In this document: positions 1 through 7,430 of the stretch, piece after piece
How the letters are laid out: each line of letters begins with the position of its first letter
How positions within the stretch are numbered: position 1 is the stretch's first letter
Assembly (NCBI GenBank): GCA_016716565.1
Contig: JADJWC010000003.1
Location: 496,001-560,000 of the forward strand
Length of the DNA: 64,000 nt
Origin: a bacterium
GTDB taxonomy: Bacteria; Bacteroidota; Ignavibacteria; Ignavibacteriales; Ignavibacteriaceae
Direction of reading: 5' to 3'
Position numbers and translations under genes: made by a program
Notes under the pieces: generated by a model
What the model saw: only the letters and a program-made list of their open reading frames with translations
What the model was told of the DNA's origin: nothing
Database searches by the model: none

Positions 1-788
1 AAGATACCTTTGAAAGAATTCATGCATTAAGTTTAGCAGGTGCTGATACAATAATAATCGATACAGCCCATGGTCATTCAGCTGGAGTAATTAAAACTAT
101 TAAGGAAGCAAGGGAAAAATTCAGATATATTCAGTTAATAGCTGGTAATATAGGAACTTACGAAGCATCACTTGATTTAATAAATTGTAAAGTAGATGCC
201 ATAAAAGTTGGAATTGGTCCTGGCTCGATTTGTACGACAAGAGTAATAGCCGGAGTTGGAGTACCTCAGATTTCAGCAGTAATGAATTCGTACCGTGCAG
301 CAAAAAAATATGGAATTCCAGTGATTGCAGATGGTGGAATTAAACAGACTGGTGATGTGGCAAAAGCATTGGCTGCGGGAGCACACAGTGTAATGATTGG
401 AAGTCTCTTTGCAGGTGTTGAAGAAAGTCCGGGGGAAACAATTTTATATGAAGGAAGAAGCTTCAAATCATACAGAGGAATGGGCAGTCTCGGTGCAATG
501 AAAGAGGGAAGTAAAGACAGATATTTTCAAGATGTTGAAGATGATATAGCCAAATTAGTACCGGAAGGTGTTGAAGGAAGAGTTCCTTACAAAGGTCCAT
601 TAGAAAATACTATTTATCAGTTAGTTGGTGGACTAAGAGCAGCAATGGGATATTGCGGAGTTAAAAATATTGAGGCTCTAAGAAAGAATGCTACCTTTGT
701 TAAAATAACTTCTGCAGGTTTAAAGGAAAGTCATCCACACGATGTAATAATTACCAAGGAAGCTCCTAATTATCAGGTTAAATCATAG
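1..788 (+). CDS. guaB: IMP dehydrogenase, C-terminal part (5' end outside window)
   Basis: The enzyme oxidises IMP to XMP with NAD+, the committed step of GMP synthesis in the cytosol. The window opens inside the gene; reading from base 3 gives about 261 residues of the TIM barrel. The active-site loop GIGPGSICTTR, carrying the catalytic cysteine, lies at about nt 213-245. It is followed by the IMP phosphate-binding stretch IADGGIK, the MIGSLFAG strand, the flap region YRGMGSLGAM and the C-terminal VPEGVEGRVPYKG segment. All of these are family hallmarks, and the end of the protein looks complete. The first half of the barrel and any CBS domains lie upstream of the window. The next gene starts 26 nt downstream on the same strand, so cotranscription is possible. 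Confidence 0.97.
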   Translation, partial: DTFERIHALSLAGADTIIIDTAHGHSAGVIKTIKEAREKFRYIQLIAGNIGTYEASLDLINCKVDAIKVGIGPGSICTTRVIAGVGVPQISAVMNSYRAAKKYGIPVIADGGIKQTGDVAKALAAGAHSVMIGSLFAGVEESPGETILYEGRSFKSYRGMGSLGAMKEGSKDRYFQDVEDDIAKLVPEGVEGRVPYKGPLENTIYQLVGGLRAAMGYCGVKNIEALRKNATFVKITSAGLKESHPHDVIITKEAPNYQVKS

Positions 789-814
789 GCTTCTATAAAG
801 GGCGATTTATAATA

Positions 815-2092
815 ATGCATAAAGTTCTTGTTATTGCTTACTATTTCCCTCCAATGGGTTTAAGTGGCGTACAACGCACACTTAAATTTCTAAAGTATTT
901 GAAAAATTATGGCTGGGAACCGACGGTAGTTACAACTGCTGAAGTTGCATATTTTGCTCATGATAATTCACTTCAAAAAGAATTGGATGAAACCGGGATC
1001 AGGGTAATCAGAGTTTCTGGTGCTGATCCAAATTCACTATTATCAAAAAAAGGAACCGTAAAACTTCCCAGTGAGTTTGTTCGTAAAACATTCAACAGAC
1101 TCAGCCAGATATTTTTTATTCCTGATAATAAACTTTCTTGGTCTAAAATAGCTTACAAAAAAAGCGTAGAACTTTTATCGAATGAACATTTTGACTGTAT
1201 ATTTATTTCAGGACCACCTTTCAGTCAATTTGATGTTTTCAGTGAAATTAAAAAAACTCACAACATTCCTTTAATTCTTGATTACCGAGATCTTTGGGTT
1301 GATAGCTATTTTTCTTTTTACCCAACTCCATTTCATAGAATTGCACATAAGAAAAAAGAATACCGGGCACTTAAAGCAGCAGATATAATTATTGCAACTA
1401 ATAGGAAGCTAAAAGAAAATCTAATCAATAATTACAAATTCTTAACATTTAACGATGTTACAATTGTTTCCCACGGTTATGATCAGGAAGATTTTGATAA
1501 CATCTCTCCTCAACCCAAACCCCAGAATAAAATGGTTCTCATGTATTCTGGAATATTCTTAGTCTACAGCACGCCCGAATATTTTCTAAAAGCATTTAAG
1601 CAACTCTCAATTGAAAGAACTGATATCGCCTCCAACATTGAACTTCATTTCGTAGGATTTTTAAGGAAGGAAAATCAAAAGTTGATTCGCAAATTAAATC
1701 TTCAGTCCTTTGTTAAAGATCATGGATATGTCAATCATGCAGAATCAATTGCAAAATTAAAATCTGCTGATATTTTATGGTTCATGGTAGGTAAAAGAAA
1801 AAATATTGATACAATTCTTCCCGGGAAAGTATACGAATATATAGGTTCAAAGAAGCCAATTATCGCATGTGTGCCTGAAGGTGCAGCGAAAATAGCAGCC
1901 ACTGAATACAAAGCCGCTTTTATTACGGAGCCTGATAATATTGAACAGATCAAGGATACGATAATACATGTTTATAATCTGTATAAGGAAGGGAAATTAC
2001 CAACTCCCGATGAAAAGTATGTGGAATCATTCAGACGTGATTTGTTAACCGAGCAGCTTGCAAAACAAATGAACAAAGTACTCAGAGTGTAA
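815..2092 (+). CDS. Glycosyltransferase, GT4-like
   Basis: A 425-residue protein with the two-Rossmann (GT-B) layout of family 4 glycosyltransferases. The N-terminus, VLVIAYYFPPMGLSGVQRT, is the usual acceptor-domain start with a hydrophobic strand followed by a glycine-containing loop. The C-terminal half contains LMYSGIF, a HGYVNHAE turn and LPGKVYEYIGSKKPIIA, which matches the nucleotide-sugar binding region of this family. There is no signal peptide or clear membrane segment, so it probably acts on the inner face of the membrane. The substrate cannot be told from sequence. It abuts purD with no gap (stop at 2090-2092, next ATG at 2093), suggesting one transcript, although the two functions are unrelated. 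Confidence 0.85.
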   Translation: MHKVLVIAYYFPPMGLSGVQRTLKFLKYLKNYGWEPTVVTTAEVAYFAHDNSLQKELDETGIRVIRVSGADPNSLLSKKGTVKLPSEFVRKTFNRLSQIFFIPDNKLSWSKIAYKKSVELLSNEHFDCIFISGPPFSQFDVFSEIKKTHNIPLILDYRDLWVDSYFSFYPTPFHRIAHKKKEYRALKAADIIIATNRKLKENLINNYKFLTFNDVTIVSHGYDQEDFDNISPQPKPQNKMVLMYSGIFLVYSTPEYFLKAFKQLSIERTDIASNIELHFVGFLRKENQKLIRKLNLQSFVKDHGYVNHAESIAKLKSADILWFMVGKRKNIDTILPGKVYEYIGSKKPIIACVPEGAAKIAATEYKAAFITEPDNIEQIKDTIIHVYNLYKEGKLPTPDEKYVESFRRDLLTEQLAKQMNKVLRV

Positions 2093-3366
2093 ATGAATGT
2101 AGCTATAATTGGTTCCGGTGGAAGAGAGCATGCGCTTGCACTTAAAATTAGAGAAAGTTCTCAATTAACAAATTTATATATCATTCCCGGTAATCCTGGA
2201 ACGAAATTTCTTGGTGATAATATACAGATTGATATCTCCGATCATTCAAAGATTATCGAGTTCTGTAAACAAATAAACATTGATCTTGTAGTTATTGGTC
2301 CTGAACAGCCTTTAGTTGAAGGTCTTGCAAACATATTGAGAGAAAATAAAATAAATGTTTTCGGTCCGAATAAAGAAGCCGCTCTGATAGAATCTTCAAA
2401 ACATTTCGCTAAAAAAGTAATGAAAGATGCTGGAGTTCCTACTGCAAAATATCTTCCATTCACTTCCAATATGTTCGAACCAGCAAAAGAGTATATAAGA
2501 ACAAAGAAATATCCCTGTGTAATTAAAGTTGATGGCTTAGCTGCTGGCAAAGGTGTTTTTGTCTGTCAGAACTCGCAGGAAGCAGAGGAAGCTCTTAACC
2601 TGATTTTCATGATAATGTATTTAAAGAATCAGGAGAGAAAGTTCTTGTCGAGGAATTTTTAACAGGGGAAGAAGTATCTGTGTTTGCCATTTGCGATGGC
2701 AATGATTTTGTTTGTTTGCCAGCATCCCAGGATCATAAAAGAATTGGAGATAATGACTCTGGAAAAAACACTGGCGGAATGGGTGCTTATGCGCCGGCAC
2801 CTATTGTGACACCCAAAATGTTTGAAGAAATAAAAAACAGAATTTTGTATCCCGTAGTAAAAAATCTTAATAAAAGAAATGCAAGTTTCATTGGATGTCT
2901 TTATGCCGGTTTGATAATTACAGAAGTAGGACCAAAAGTAATCGAGTTCAACTGCAGGTTTGGAGATCCTGAAACACAAGTCGTTCTGCCGGTAATTAAA
3001 GGTGACTTTCTTCAATTACTTTATACAGCTGCGCTTGGCCAAATCGATAAAGCAGCAGTTGAATATAATGGTGGTTCATCGGTTTGTGTTGTTGCCGCTT
3101 CAAAAGGTTATCCGGATTCATACGACAAGGGATTTGAAATAACCGGACTTGATGAATTACGAGCTGACATTATTGTTTATCATGCAGGCACAAAAGAAGT
3201 TAATGGAAAAATTATTACTAATGGGGGAAGGGTGCTTGGTGTTACATCAGTATTACCAGATTTTAATTTAACTTTGGCAAAAGATCTTGCCTACAAGGCA
3301 CTTGAGGGTATTCAATTTAAAAACATTTATTATCGCAAAGACATTTCAGATAAAGCGTTCAAATAA
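2093..3366 (+). CDS. purD: Phosphoribosylamine-glycine ligase (GARS), frameshifted
   Basis: GARS joins phosphoribosylamine and glycine using ATP, the second step of de novo purine synthesis. The N-terminal domain begins with IGSGGREHALALKI; the ATP-grasp domain shows KVDGLAAGKGV and, late, EFNCRFGDPETQ, which holds metal-binding residues. The protein is split: frame 2 runs to 2662 and frame 1 carries the rest. Adding one T to the T4 run at 2604-2607 gives a continuous IFHDNVF...VLVEEFLTGEEVS reading and a protein of about 424 residues, the normal length. Both parts are well conserved, so a sequencing deletion is more likely than decay. If the deletion is real, the ATP-grasp domain would be broken and the enzyme dead. 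Confidence 0.93.
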
Positions 3367-3443
3367 TATTTCAATCATATCTGTCTTTCTCTTCTAAAAT
3401 TTTATTAATACATTTCTTTATAAAATAACTTTCATAATTTCAG

Positions 3444-5039
3444 ATGATTCCGCTTCACGTGCATTCAAATAATACTTTTTTGGAAGGAACTATTTCTGTC
3501 GATAAGCTTATTCAAAGAGCATCTGATTTCGGATTATCGTCGATTGCTCTAACAGATAAGAATTCAATGCACGGCACAATCCAATTTTACAAACTTGCAA
3601 AAGGAAAAAAGATCAATCCAATTATCGGAAGTTTGATTGATACTCCTAAGAACCCAAAGGAGTATATAATTCTTCTTGCAAAAAACAGCAGAGGATATTC
3701 TGAATTATGCCAAATTATTACTTCAAGGAAATTGAATGATGACTTTAATATTAATAGTCTGTTGCTGAAAAAGCTGGATAACTTTTTTATTCTTACTCCA
3801 TCAATTGAAATTGTTAAAGACATTCAACCCACAGAAAACATTTTCATCGAACTGATTGCTGCTAAAAGTGAAAAAAGAAATAACAGGATGCGATACCAGT
3901 TTGCCGAAGAGAAGGGATTCAATATAGTTGCAGCAAATCCAATTTACTTTCTAAATAAGGATGATTATCTGCTTCATAAAGTACTTACTGCAATCAGATT
4001 GAGAAAAAATATTGACAATCTTCAAAGTGAAGATATTGCAGATGAGGATTTTTATTTCAAAGATCCAAAACTTATTGAAAGTGAGTGGAGAAATATTCCG
4101 CTGGCATTACAAAACTCTGAGATGATTGCAAAAGATTGTAATGTCGATTTAAAATTAAACGACTACAAGTTTCCGGTTTATTCCACTCCTGAAAATATTT
4201 CAGCTGATACAATATTATGGAACGAATCCTTTAAAGGTATCGAAAAAAGATTTAATCACATTACTGATGTAGCAAGAAAAAGAACTGAGATGGAACTATC
4301 CGTTATAATTGAAATGGGATTTTCAAATTATTTCTTGATTGTATGGGATATTGTGAATGAAGCTAAGAAAAGGGGAATGATGACTATAGGAAGAGGTTCA
4401 GCGGCGAATAGTCTCGTCGCGTATTGTCTTGGAATCACACAAATTGATCCGCTTGAACACAATCTTTACTTCGAAAGATTTTTAAACAAAGCCAGAAGTT
4501 CTCCGCCTGATTTTGATATTGACTTTTCTTGGAAGGAACGTGATGAAATCATAAAGTATATTTTTGAAAAATATGGATACGAAAGAGTTGCTATGATTTC
4601 AACAACGGTGACTTTTAGAGCAAGGTCAGCATTCAGAGAAGTAGCAAAGGCTTTTGGTTTTACTAATGAAGAGATATCAAAGTTTAGCAGGAAAATTCCG
4701 TGGACAGATGCGGCAAACCTTCCTCATCTTGCAGAGCTTTTTCCTGAATCAAAAAAATTGAACTTCAAACAGGAACCGTGGAAAACTATTGTAAATATTG
4801 CCTCACAGATTGCAAGATATCCAAGACATATTTCAATTCATCCCGGTGGGATAGTAATCACTCCAACAAAAATAACCGACTACGTTGCACTTGAGTACGC
4901 AAAAAACAAAGGTCTCGGGCTAATCGTTACACAACCCGATATGTATTCAATTGAAGATTTGGGATTGATTAAGATTGATATACTTAGTCAGAGATCACTT
5001 GGCGTGTTAAGAGATACAATGGAAAGTATCAAAAATTAA
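3444..5039 (+). CDS. DNA polymerase III alpha (DnaE)-like protein, short form ending after the palm
   Basis: A 531-residue DnaE-family protein. Residues 1 to about 200 are a PHP domain (IPLHVHSNNTFLEG; TDKNSMHGT, where the usual TDHG histidine is lysine). The palm follows: GRGSAANSLVAYCLGIT, the paired catalytic aspartates in PPDFDIDF, HPGGIVIT, and the third acidic residue in LGLIKIDIL. The protein then stops at SIKN. Full-length DnaE or DnaE2/ImuC proteins are about 1000-1150 residues and continue into fingers, clamp-binding and OB domains. None of these follow here; the next gene is convergent and begins 10 nt downstream, so a simple frameshift does not explain the loss. The start has no clear Shine-Dalgarno sequence. 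It may be a natural split, a truncated relic or a rearrangement product. Confidence 0.85.
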   Translation: MIPLHVHSNNTFLEGTISVDKLIQRASDFGLSSIALTDKNSMHGTIQFYKLAKGKKINPIIGSLIDTPKNPKEYIILLAKNSRGYSELCQIITSRKLNDDFNINSLLLKKLDNFFILTPSIEIVKDIQPTENIFIELIAAKSEKRNNRMRYQFAEEKGFNIVAANPIYFLNKDDYLLHKVLTAIRLRKNIDNLQSEDIADEDFYFKDPKLIESEWRNIPLALQNSEMIAKDCNVDLKLNDYKFPVYSTPENISADTILWNESFKGIEKRFNHITDVARKRTEMELSVIIEMGFSNYFLIVWDIVNEAKKRGMMTIGRGSAANSLVAYCLGITQIDPLEHNLYFERFLNKARSSPPDFDIDFSWKERDEIIKYIFEKYGYERVAMISTTVTFRARSAFREVAKAFGFTNEEISKFSRKIPWTDAANLPHLAELFPESKKLNFKQEPWKTIVNIASQIARYPRHISIHPGGIVITPTKITDYVALEYAKNKGLGLIVTQPDMYSIEDLGLIKIDILSQRSLGVLRDTMESIKN

Positions 5040-5049
5040 GAATGAATAT

Positions 5050-5494
5050 TTACTGTTTTGATAGAGAAAGAAAATTAGAATCGAATTTAATTAATATCAG
5101 TCCAAGTATCAGCAAACCAACATTTTCTAAAATTTTTACTAAACCCACTTTAGCGCCATCAACAGTTCCGAAACAACCGCAGTCAATATCTAATCCTCTT
5201 GCAACACTAATTATAATCGCAATGATAAATACTAAAAGCAAACTGCTAAGAATAGCAGAATTCTCTTTTACCGAAACTCCAAAAATCAGAAGGACACCAG
5301 CAACCAATTCAATCCACGGAAAAGCAATCGCAAAAGTTTATTGTAAAATCCGGCAGCAGTTTATAATTATATATCGATTGAGAAAACAAGTTGAATCTGT
5401 TACTTTTAGTTATGGCAGCCAAAACAAAAATAAAACCAAGGAAAATTCTTATACAGAGCAGTAGATATTTATTTTCTAAAAATTTATTTACCAT
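5050..5494 (-). CDS. MauE/DoxX-family membrane protein, frameshifted
   Basis: A small four-helix membrane protein of the MauE/DoxX type, about 147 residues once corrected. It shows the opening helix LCIRIFLGFIFVLAAITK, the SIYNYKLLPD segment, FPWIELVAGVLLIFG, and the LDIDCGCFG cysteine motif often seen in MauE-like proteins. The reading frame breaks at the A4 run 5332-5335 (T4 on the coding strand); removing one base restores NFAIAFPWIELVAG. MauE-like proteins are linked to periplasmic disulfide or thiol chemistry. Here the gene starts 2 nt after the rhodanese gene, so the pair is probably one operon handling reduced sulfur or thiols; that role is inference. The frame break is likely a sequence error. 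Confidence 0.8.
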
Positions 5495-5496
5495 AA

Positions 5497-6153
5497 TTAT
5501 TCAGAAGATTTTTCAGTAGGGTAATTTGCTTCGAGCCATTCATTCCAGCCACCAAAGAAAACATAAACCTGTTTGTAACCTTGTTCAAAAAGCAAATTCC
5601 CGAGGAGAATACTCAAGTCACATTCAGTACCCGCACAATAAATTACCATCGGTTTTTCTTTGGACAGAAGCTCAAACTTTTGTTTATGATTATCTAAATC
5701 GTCAAATGGAATATTTATGGAATTTGTGATATGTCCTGCGATAAAATCTGCTTCATCTCTAGCATCGACAAACTTAACGCCTTTTGTGTAGAGTTTATAA
5801 GCCTGTTCGAGTGTTATGGCCTGAGGTTCTGTAAATGCTACGATCTCTTTAATTTCTTCAGTGGTTTTTTCTTTTTCTTCCGTAACGGGATTGTTTTCTG
5901 ATTTAGCTATTTCTTCTTTTTGTTTTGCTTCAACCACTTGCTTTTCAATTTCAGTTAGTAATAAAGCTGAAGAATCTGTTTTAACGGAAATTGTATCTTC
6001 AAGTGAATTGTTGAAAAGAGAATCAGGTGCCCATTTTAATTCTATCTTTTCACGTACCAAAGAGATTCCTTTTGGATTAAAATAATTGACTATTAATCCC
6101 AGAAAAACGCTTGTTAAAATTATTCCAGATATTTTACTAACGCTAAGTTTCAG
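5497..6153 (-). CDS. Membrane-anchored rhodanese-domain protein
   Basis: The C-terminal 110 residues form a rhodanese domain: FVDARDEADFIAGHITNSINIPF, then the active-site loop VIYCAGTECDLS with its cysteine, and FGGWNEW. Single-domain rhodaneses move sulfane sulfur. The frame stays open upstream of the first TTG (at 6060) and encodes a membrane helix, SGIILTSVFLGLIVNYF, followed by a charged Glu/Lys-rich linker. No ATG, GTG or TTG is available before that helix. The best start is a CTG at 6153 preceded by AGGAGAAGG (6155-6163); this is unusual and uncertain, and a TTG start at 6060 would lose the anchor. The gene lies directly behind the tRNA-Leu terminator and 2 nt before the MauE-like gene. 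Confidence 0.8.
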   Translation of the reverse strand: MKLSVSKISGIILTSVFLGLIVNYFNPKGISLVREKIELKWAPDSLFNNSLEDTISVKTDSSALLLTEIEKQVVEAKQKEEIAKSENNPVTEEKEKTTEEIKEIVAFTEPQAITLEQAYKLYTKGVKFVDARDEADFIAGHITNSINIPFDDLDNHKQKFELLSKEKPMVIYCAGTECDLSILLGNLLFEQGYKQVYVFFGGWNEWLEANYPTEKSSE

Positions 6154-6163
6154 ACCTTCTCCT

Positions 6164-6190
6164 AAAATAAAACCCTCCTCAAGAGGGTTT
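6164..6190 (-). terminator. Rho-independent terminator of tRNA-Leu
   Basis: On the minus strand AAACCCTC (loop TTGAG) GAGGGTTT is followed by TTATTTT. It sits just after the tRNA-Leu 3' end and directly before the ribosome binding site of the rhodanese gene. That gene may therefore depend on readthrough from the tRNA. Confidence 0.8.
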
Positions 6191-6197
6191 GAATGAG

Positions 6198-6283
6198 TAC
6201 CGAAGGCCGGACTCGAACCGGCACCTGGTGTAAGCCAGACTGGATTTTGAGTCCAGCGCGTCTACCAATTCCGCCACTTCGGC
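6198..6283 (-). tRNA. tRNA-Leu (anticodon CAA)
   Basis: An 86-nt class II tRNA. The acceptor stem is GCCGAAG paired with CTTCGGT (a G-U pair at 1-72) with discriminator A. The anticodon stem CTGGA/TCCAG encloses the loop CTCAAAA, giving anticodon CAA. A long variable arm (TCTGGCTTACACCAGGT) and the T-arm GGTTCGAGTCC are present. No CCA is encoded. The 5' end is one base from the stop codon of the GIY-YIG gene, so that gene separates the tRNA from its original upstream sequence. Confidence 0.95.
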
Positions 6284-6284
6284 A

Positions 6285-6521
6285 TTAACTAATTCTTCTT
6301 AGGAACTCTTTTCCTAAACCAAACTTAAAATATTTTTCTCTTGAACGTGCATCTTTTCTTGGTAGTTGAAACTCCTTATAAATCAACTCAATAGGTCGAT
6401 TAGGTCTAGTCGTTTTTTCCCGACCATCATTATGTCTTTTCAAATACCCAAGCAAGTCAAGGTTCATTCCGACATAAATGTAGTTTTTCCATTTACTTCT
6501 CATTGCATATACTGTGTACAT
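6285..6521 (-). CDS. Small GIY-YIG nuclease-domain protein next to tRNA-Leu
   Basis: A 78-residue protein of the UPF0213/GIY-YIG type. The core begins MYTVYAMRSKWKNYIYVGM, where YTVY and YIYVGM correspond to the GIY and YIG strands, followed by the helix LGYLKRHNDGREKTTRPNRP and the family's RPIELIYKE strand. The YIG triplet is YVG, slightly off the usual pattern, so activity is uncertain. The frame is open further upstream, but family members start at this ATG; there is no Shine-Dalgarno sequence. The stop codon lies 1 nt before tRNA-Leu. Upstream are two palindromes and a split copy of the tRNA 5' end (6540-6602). Together these suggest a tRNA-targeted mobile or homing-like element. Confidence 0.8.
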   Translation of the reverse strand: MYTVYAMRSKWKNYIYVGMNLDLLGYLKRHNDGREKTTRPNRPIELIYKEFQLPRKDARSREKYFKFGLGKEFLRRIS

Positions 6522-6539
6522 ACTTTTATGTTCAGCGTG

Positions 6540-6602
6540 CCTGCCTGCGGTAGGCAGGTCTACCAATCTACCTGTCGGTAGACAGGTTTCGCCACTTCGG
6601 CA
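6540..6602. repeat. Two palindromes and an interrupted copy of the tRNA-Leu 5' end
   Basis: Hairpin 1 is CCTGCCT-GCGGT-AGGCAGG (6540-6558). Hairpin 2 is ACCTGTC-GGTA-GACAGGT (6570-6587). Read on the minus strand from 6601, the sequence starts GCCGAAGTGGCG, identical to the first 12 nt of tRNA-Leu. Hairpin 2 follows, and then ATTGGTAGAC (6567-6558), identical to tRNA-Leu positions 15-24. The palindromes resemble the short mobile palindromes frequent in Bacteroidota-related genomes. Confidence 0.85.
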
Positions 6603-6915
6603 AAATACTTTTTCTAAGAACTAAAATGAACCCGGCAAAATTAAAGAACTTCATCCGATATGGCAATTCCAAAACGTCAAATTATGCGTGGAATCATGTA
6701 AAATATATTCAACGTGGAAATTTCTCCTGCAAAAGTGACTCTTTATTGCTTCCAATTCTAATTCTATTACACATTTGTACAGATTAAATTGCTTTTATTG
6801 GATAAGAATTAAAACAATTTTTTTCTTCGAGTTAAAATTGTCGCTGCGTCAGTTCTGGCATTATTGTTGGCATCTAATATGAAAATATATCCATAAACAA
6901 CAGGAGGTATAAAAA
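6603..6915. other. Intergenic region, 313 nt
   Basis: AT-rich and without a convincing gene on either strand. It ends with a strong ribosome binding site, AGGAGGT (6902-6908), for the GTG start at 6916. The promoter of the small genes at 6916 and 7155 should lie here, but I could not fix a -35/-10 pair with confidence. Confidence 0.6.
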
Positions 6916-7122
6916 GTGAACAAACATCTACAGCAAAAACAAATTTTTGATTCATTCTTCAGTGATGAAGATCTGCCGCTTTTCTCGGATGAAGAACCTT
7001 GTCTTGATCCTGAATGCGTTGACAATGAACAGATATATGAAATCATTGATAACAACGGCTACGGAGATATCAGTATGAACGAACTCGAGCTGGATGATTA
7101 TGATGATTTTATGGAATTATAA
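6916..7122 (+). CDS. Small acidic protein of unknown function
   Basis: A 68-residue protein that I do not recognise. It is strongly acidic, with DEDLPLFSDEE in the middle and ELELDDYDDFMEL at the end, and has two cysteines (EPCLDPEC) four residues apart. There is no signal peptide or membrane segment. The start is a GTG preceded 7 nt upstream by a full AGGAGGT ribosome binding site, good evidence that it is translated. A second 68-residue gene follows 32 nt downstream on the same strand with its own ribosome binding site, so the two probably form a small operon. The charge pattern would suit a binding partner or inhibitor, but no role can be assigned from sequence. Confidence 0.65.
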   Translation: MNKHLQQKQIFDSFFSDEDLPLFSDEEPCLDPECVDNEQIYEIIDNNGYGDISMNELELDDYDDFMEL

Positions 7123-7154
7123 TTTATAAATTAATTAGGAGTGAGGGATTACAA

Positions 7155-7361
7155 ATGAAAACTTTCATCGGAAAAGAAGGTTATTATGACATTGAGGATA
7201 ATGGCAACGTAATCCAGAGAATGGTTGATGGATTAGGTAAGCTAACCGGAATCATAAAAGAATATAAAGATATAAATAAGATTCCTAATCCATTCGACAG
7301 AGATGCCATCAATAACTTATTGAAAATTCTTAACCTTTATAAATTTGTCGGTCGCAGTTAA
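7155..7361 (+). CDS. Small hypothetical protein
   Basis: A 68-residue protein of mixed charge, unrecognised. It starts MKTFIGKEGYYDIEDNG and continues into a predicted helix-rich half (DRDAINNLLKILNLYKF). It has no cysteines, no signal peptide and no membrane segment. AGGAG at 7138-7142 precedes the ATG by about 12 nt, a somewhat long spacing. It lies 32 nt behind the acidic gene at 6916, which suggests cotranscription. It is convergent with glnS, whose stop codon is 69 nt away. Function unknown. Confidence 0.6.
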   Translation: MKTFIGKEGYYDIEDNGNVIQRMVDGLGKLTGIIKEYKDINKIPNPFDRDAINNLLKILNLYKFVGRS

Positions 7362-7430
7362 CTTTTAATTTAGGAACGAAAGAAGAGATCTGTACTGAAA
7401 CAAATCTGATTATCAGGAAAGAAACCTGGT

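Noticed and set aside
5042..5464. A plus-strand open frame of 140 codons
   Set aside because: It lies wholly opposite the MauE-like gene, has a composition unlike a real protein, and appears only because the true gene on the other strand is open there.
6366..6581. Plus-strand open frame opposite the GIY-YIG gene
   Set aside because: It is antisense to a recognisable domain and runs into the palindromes.
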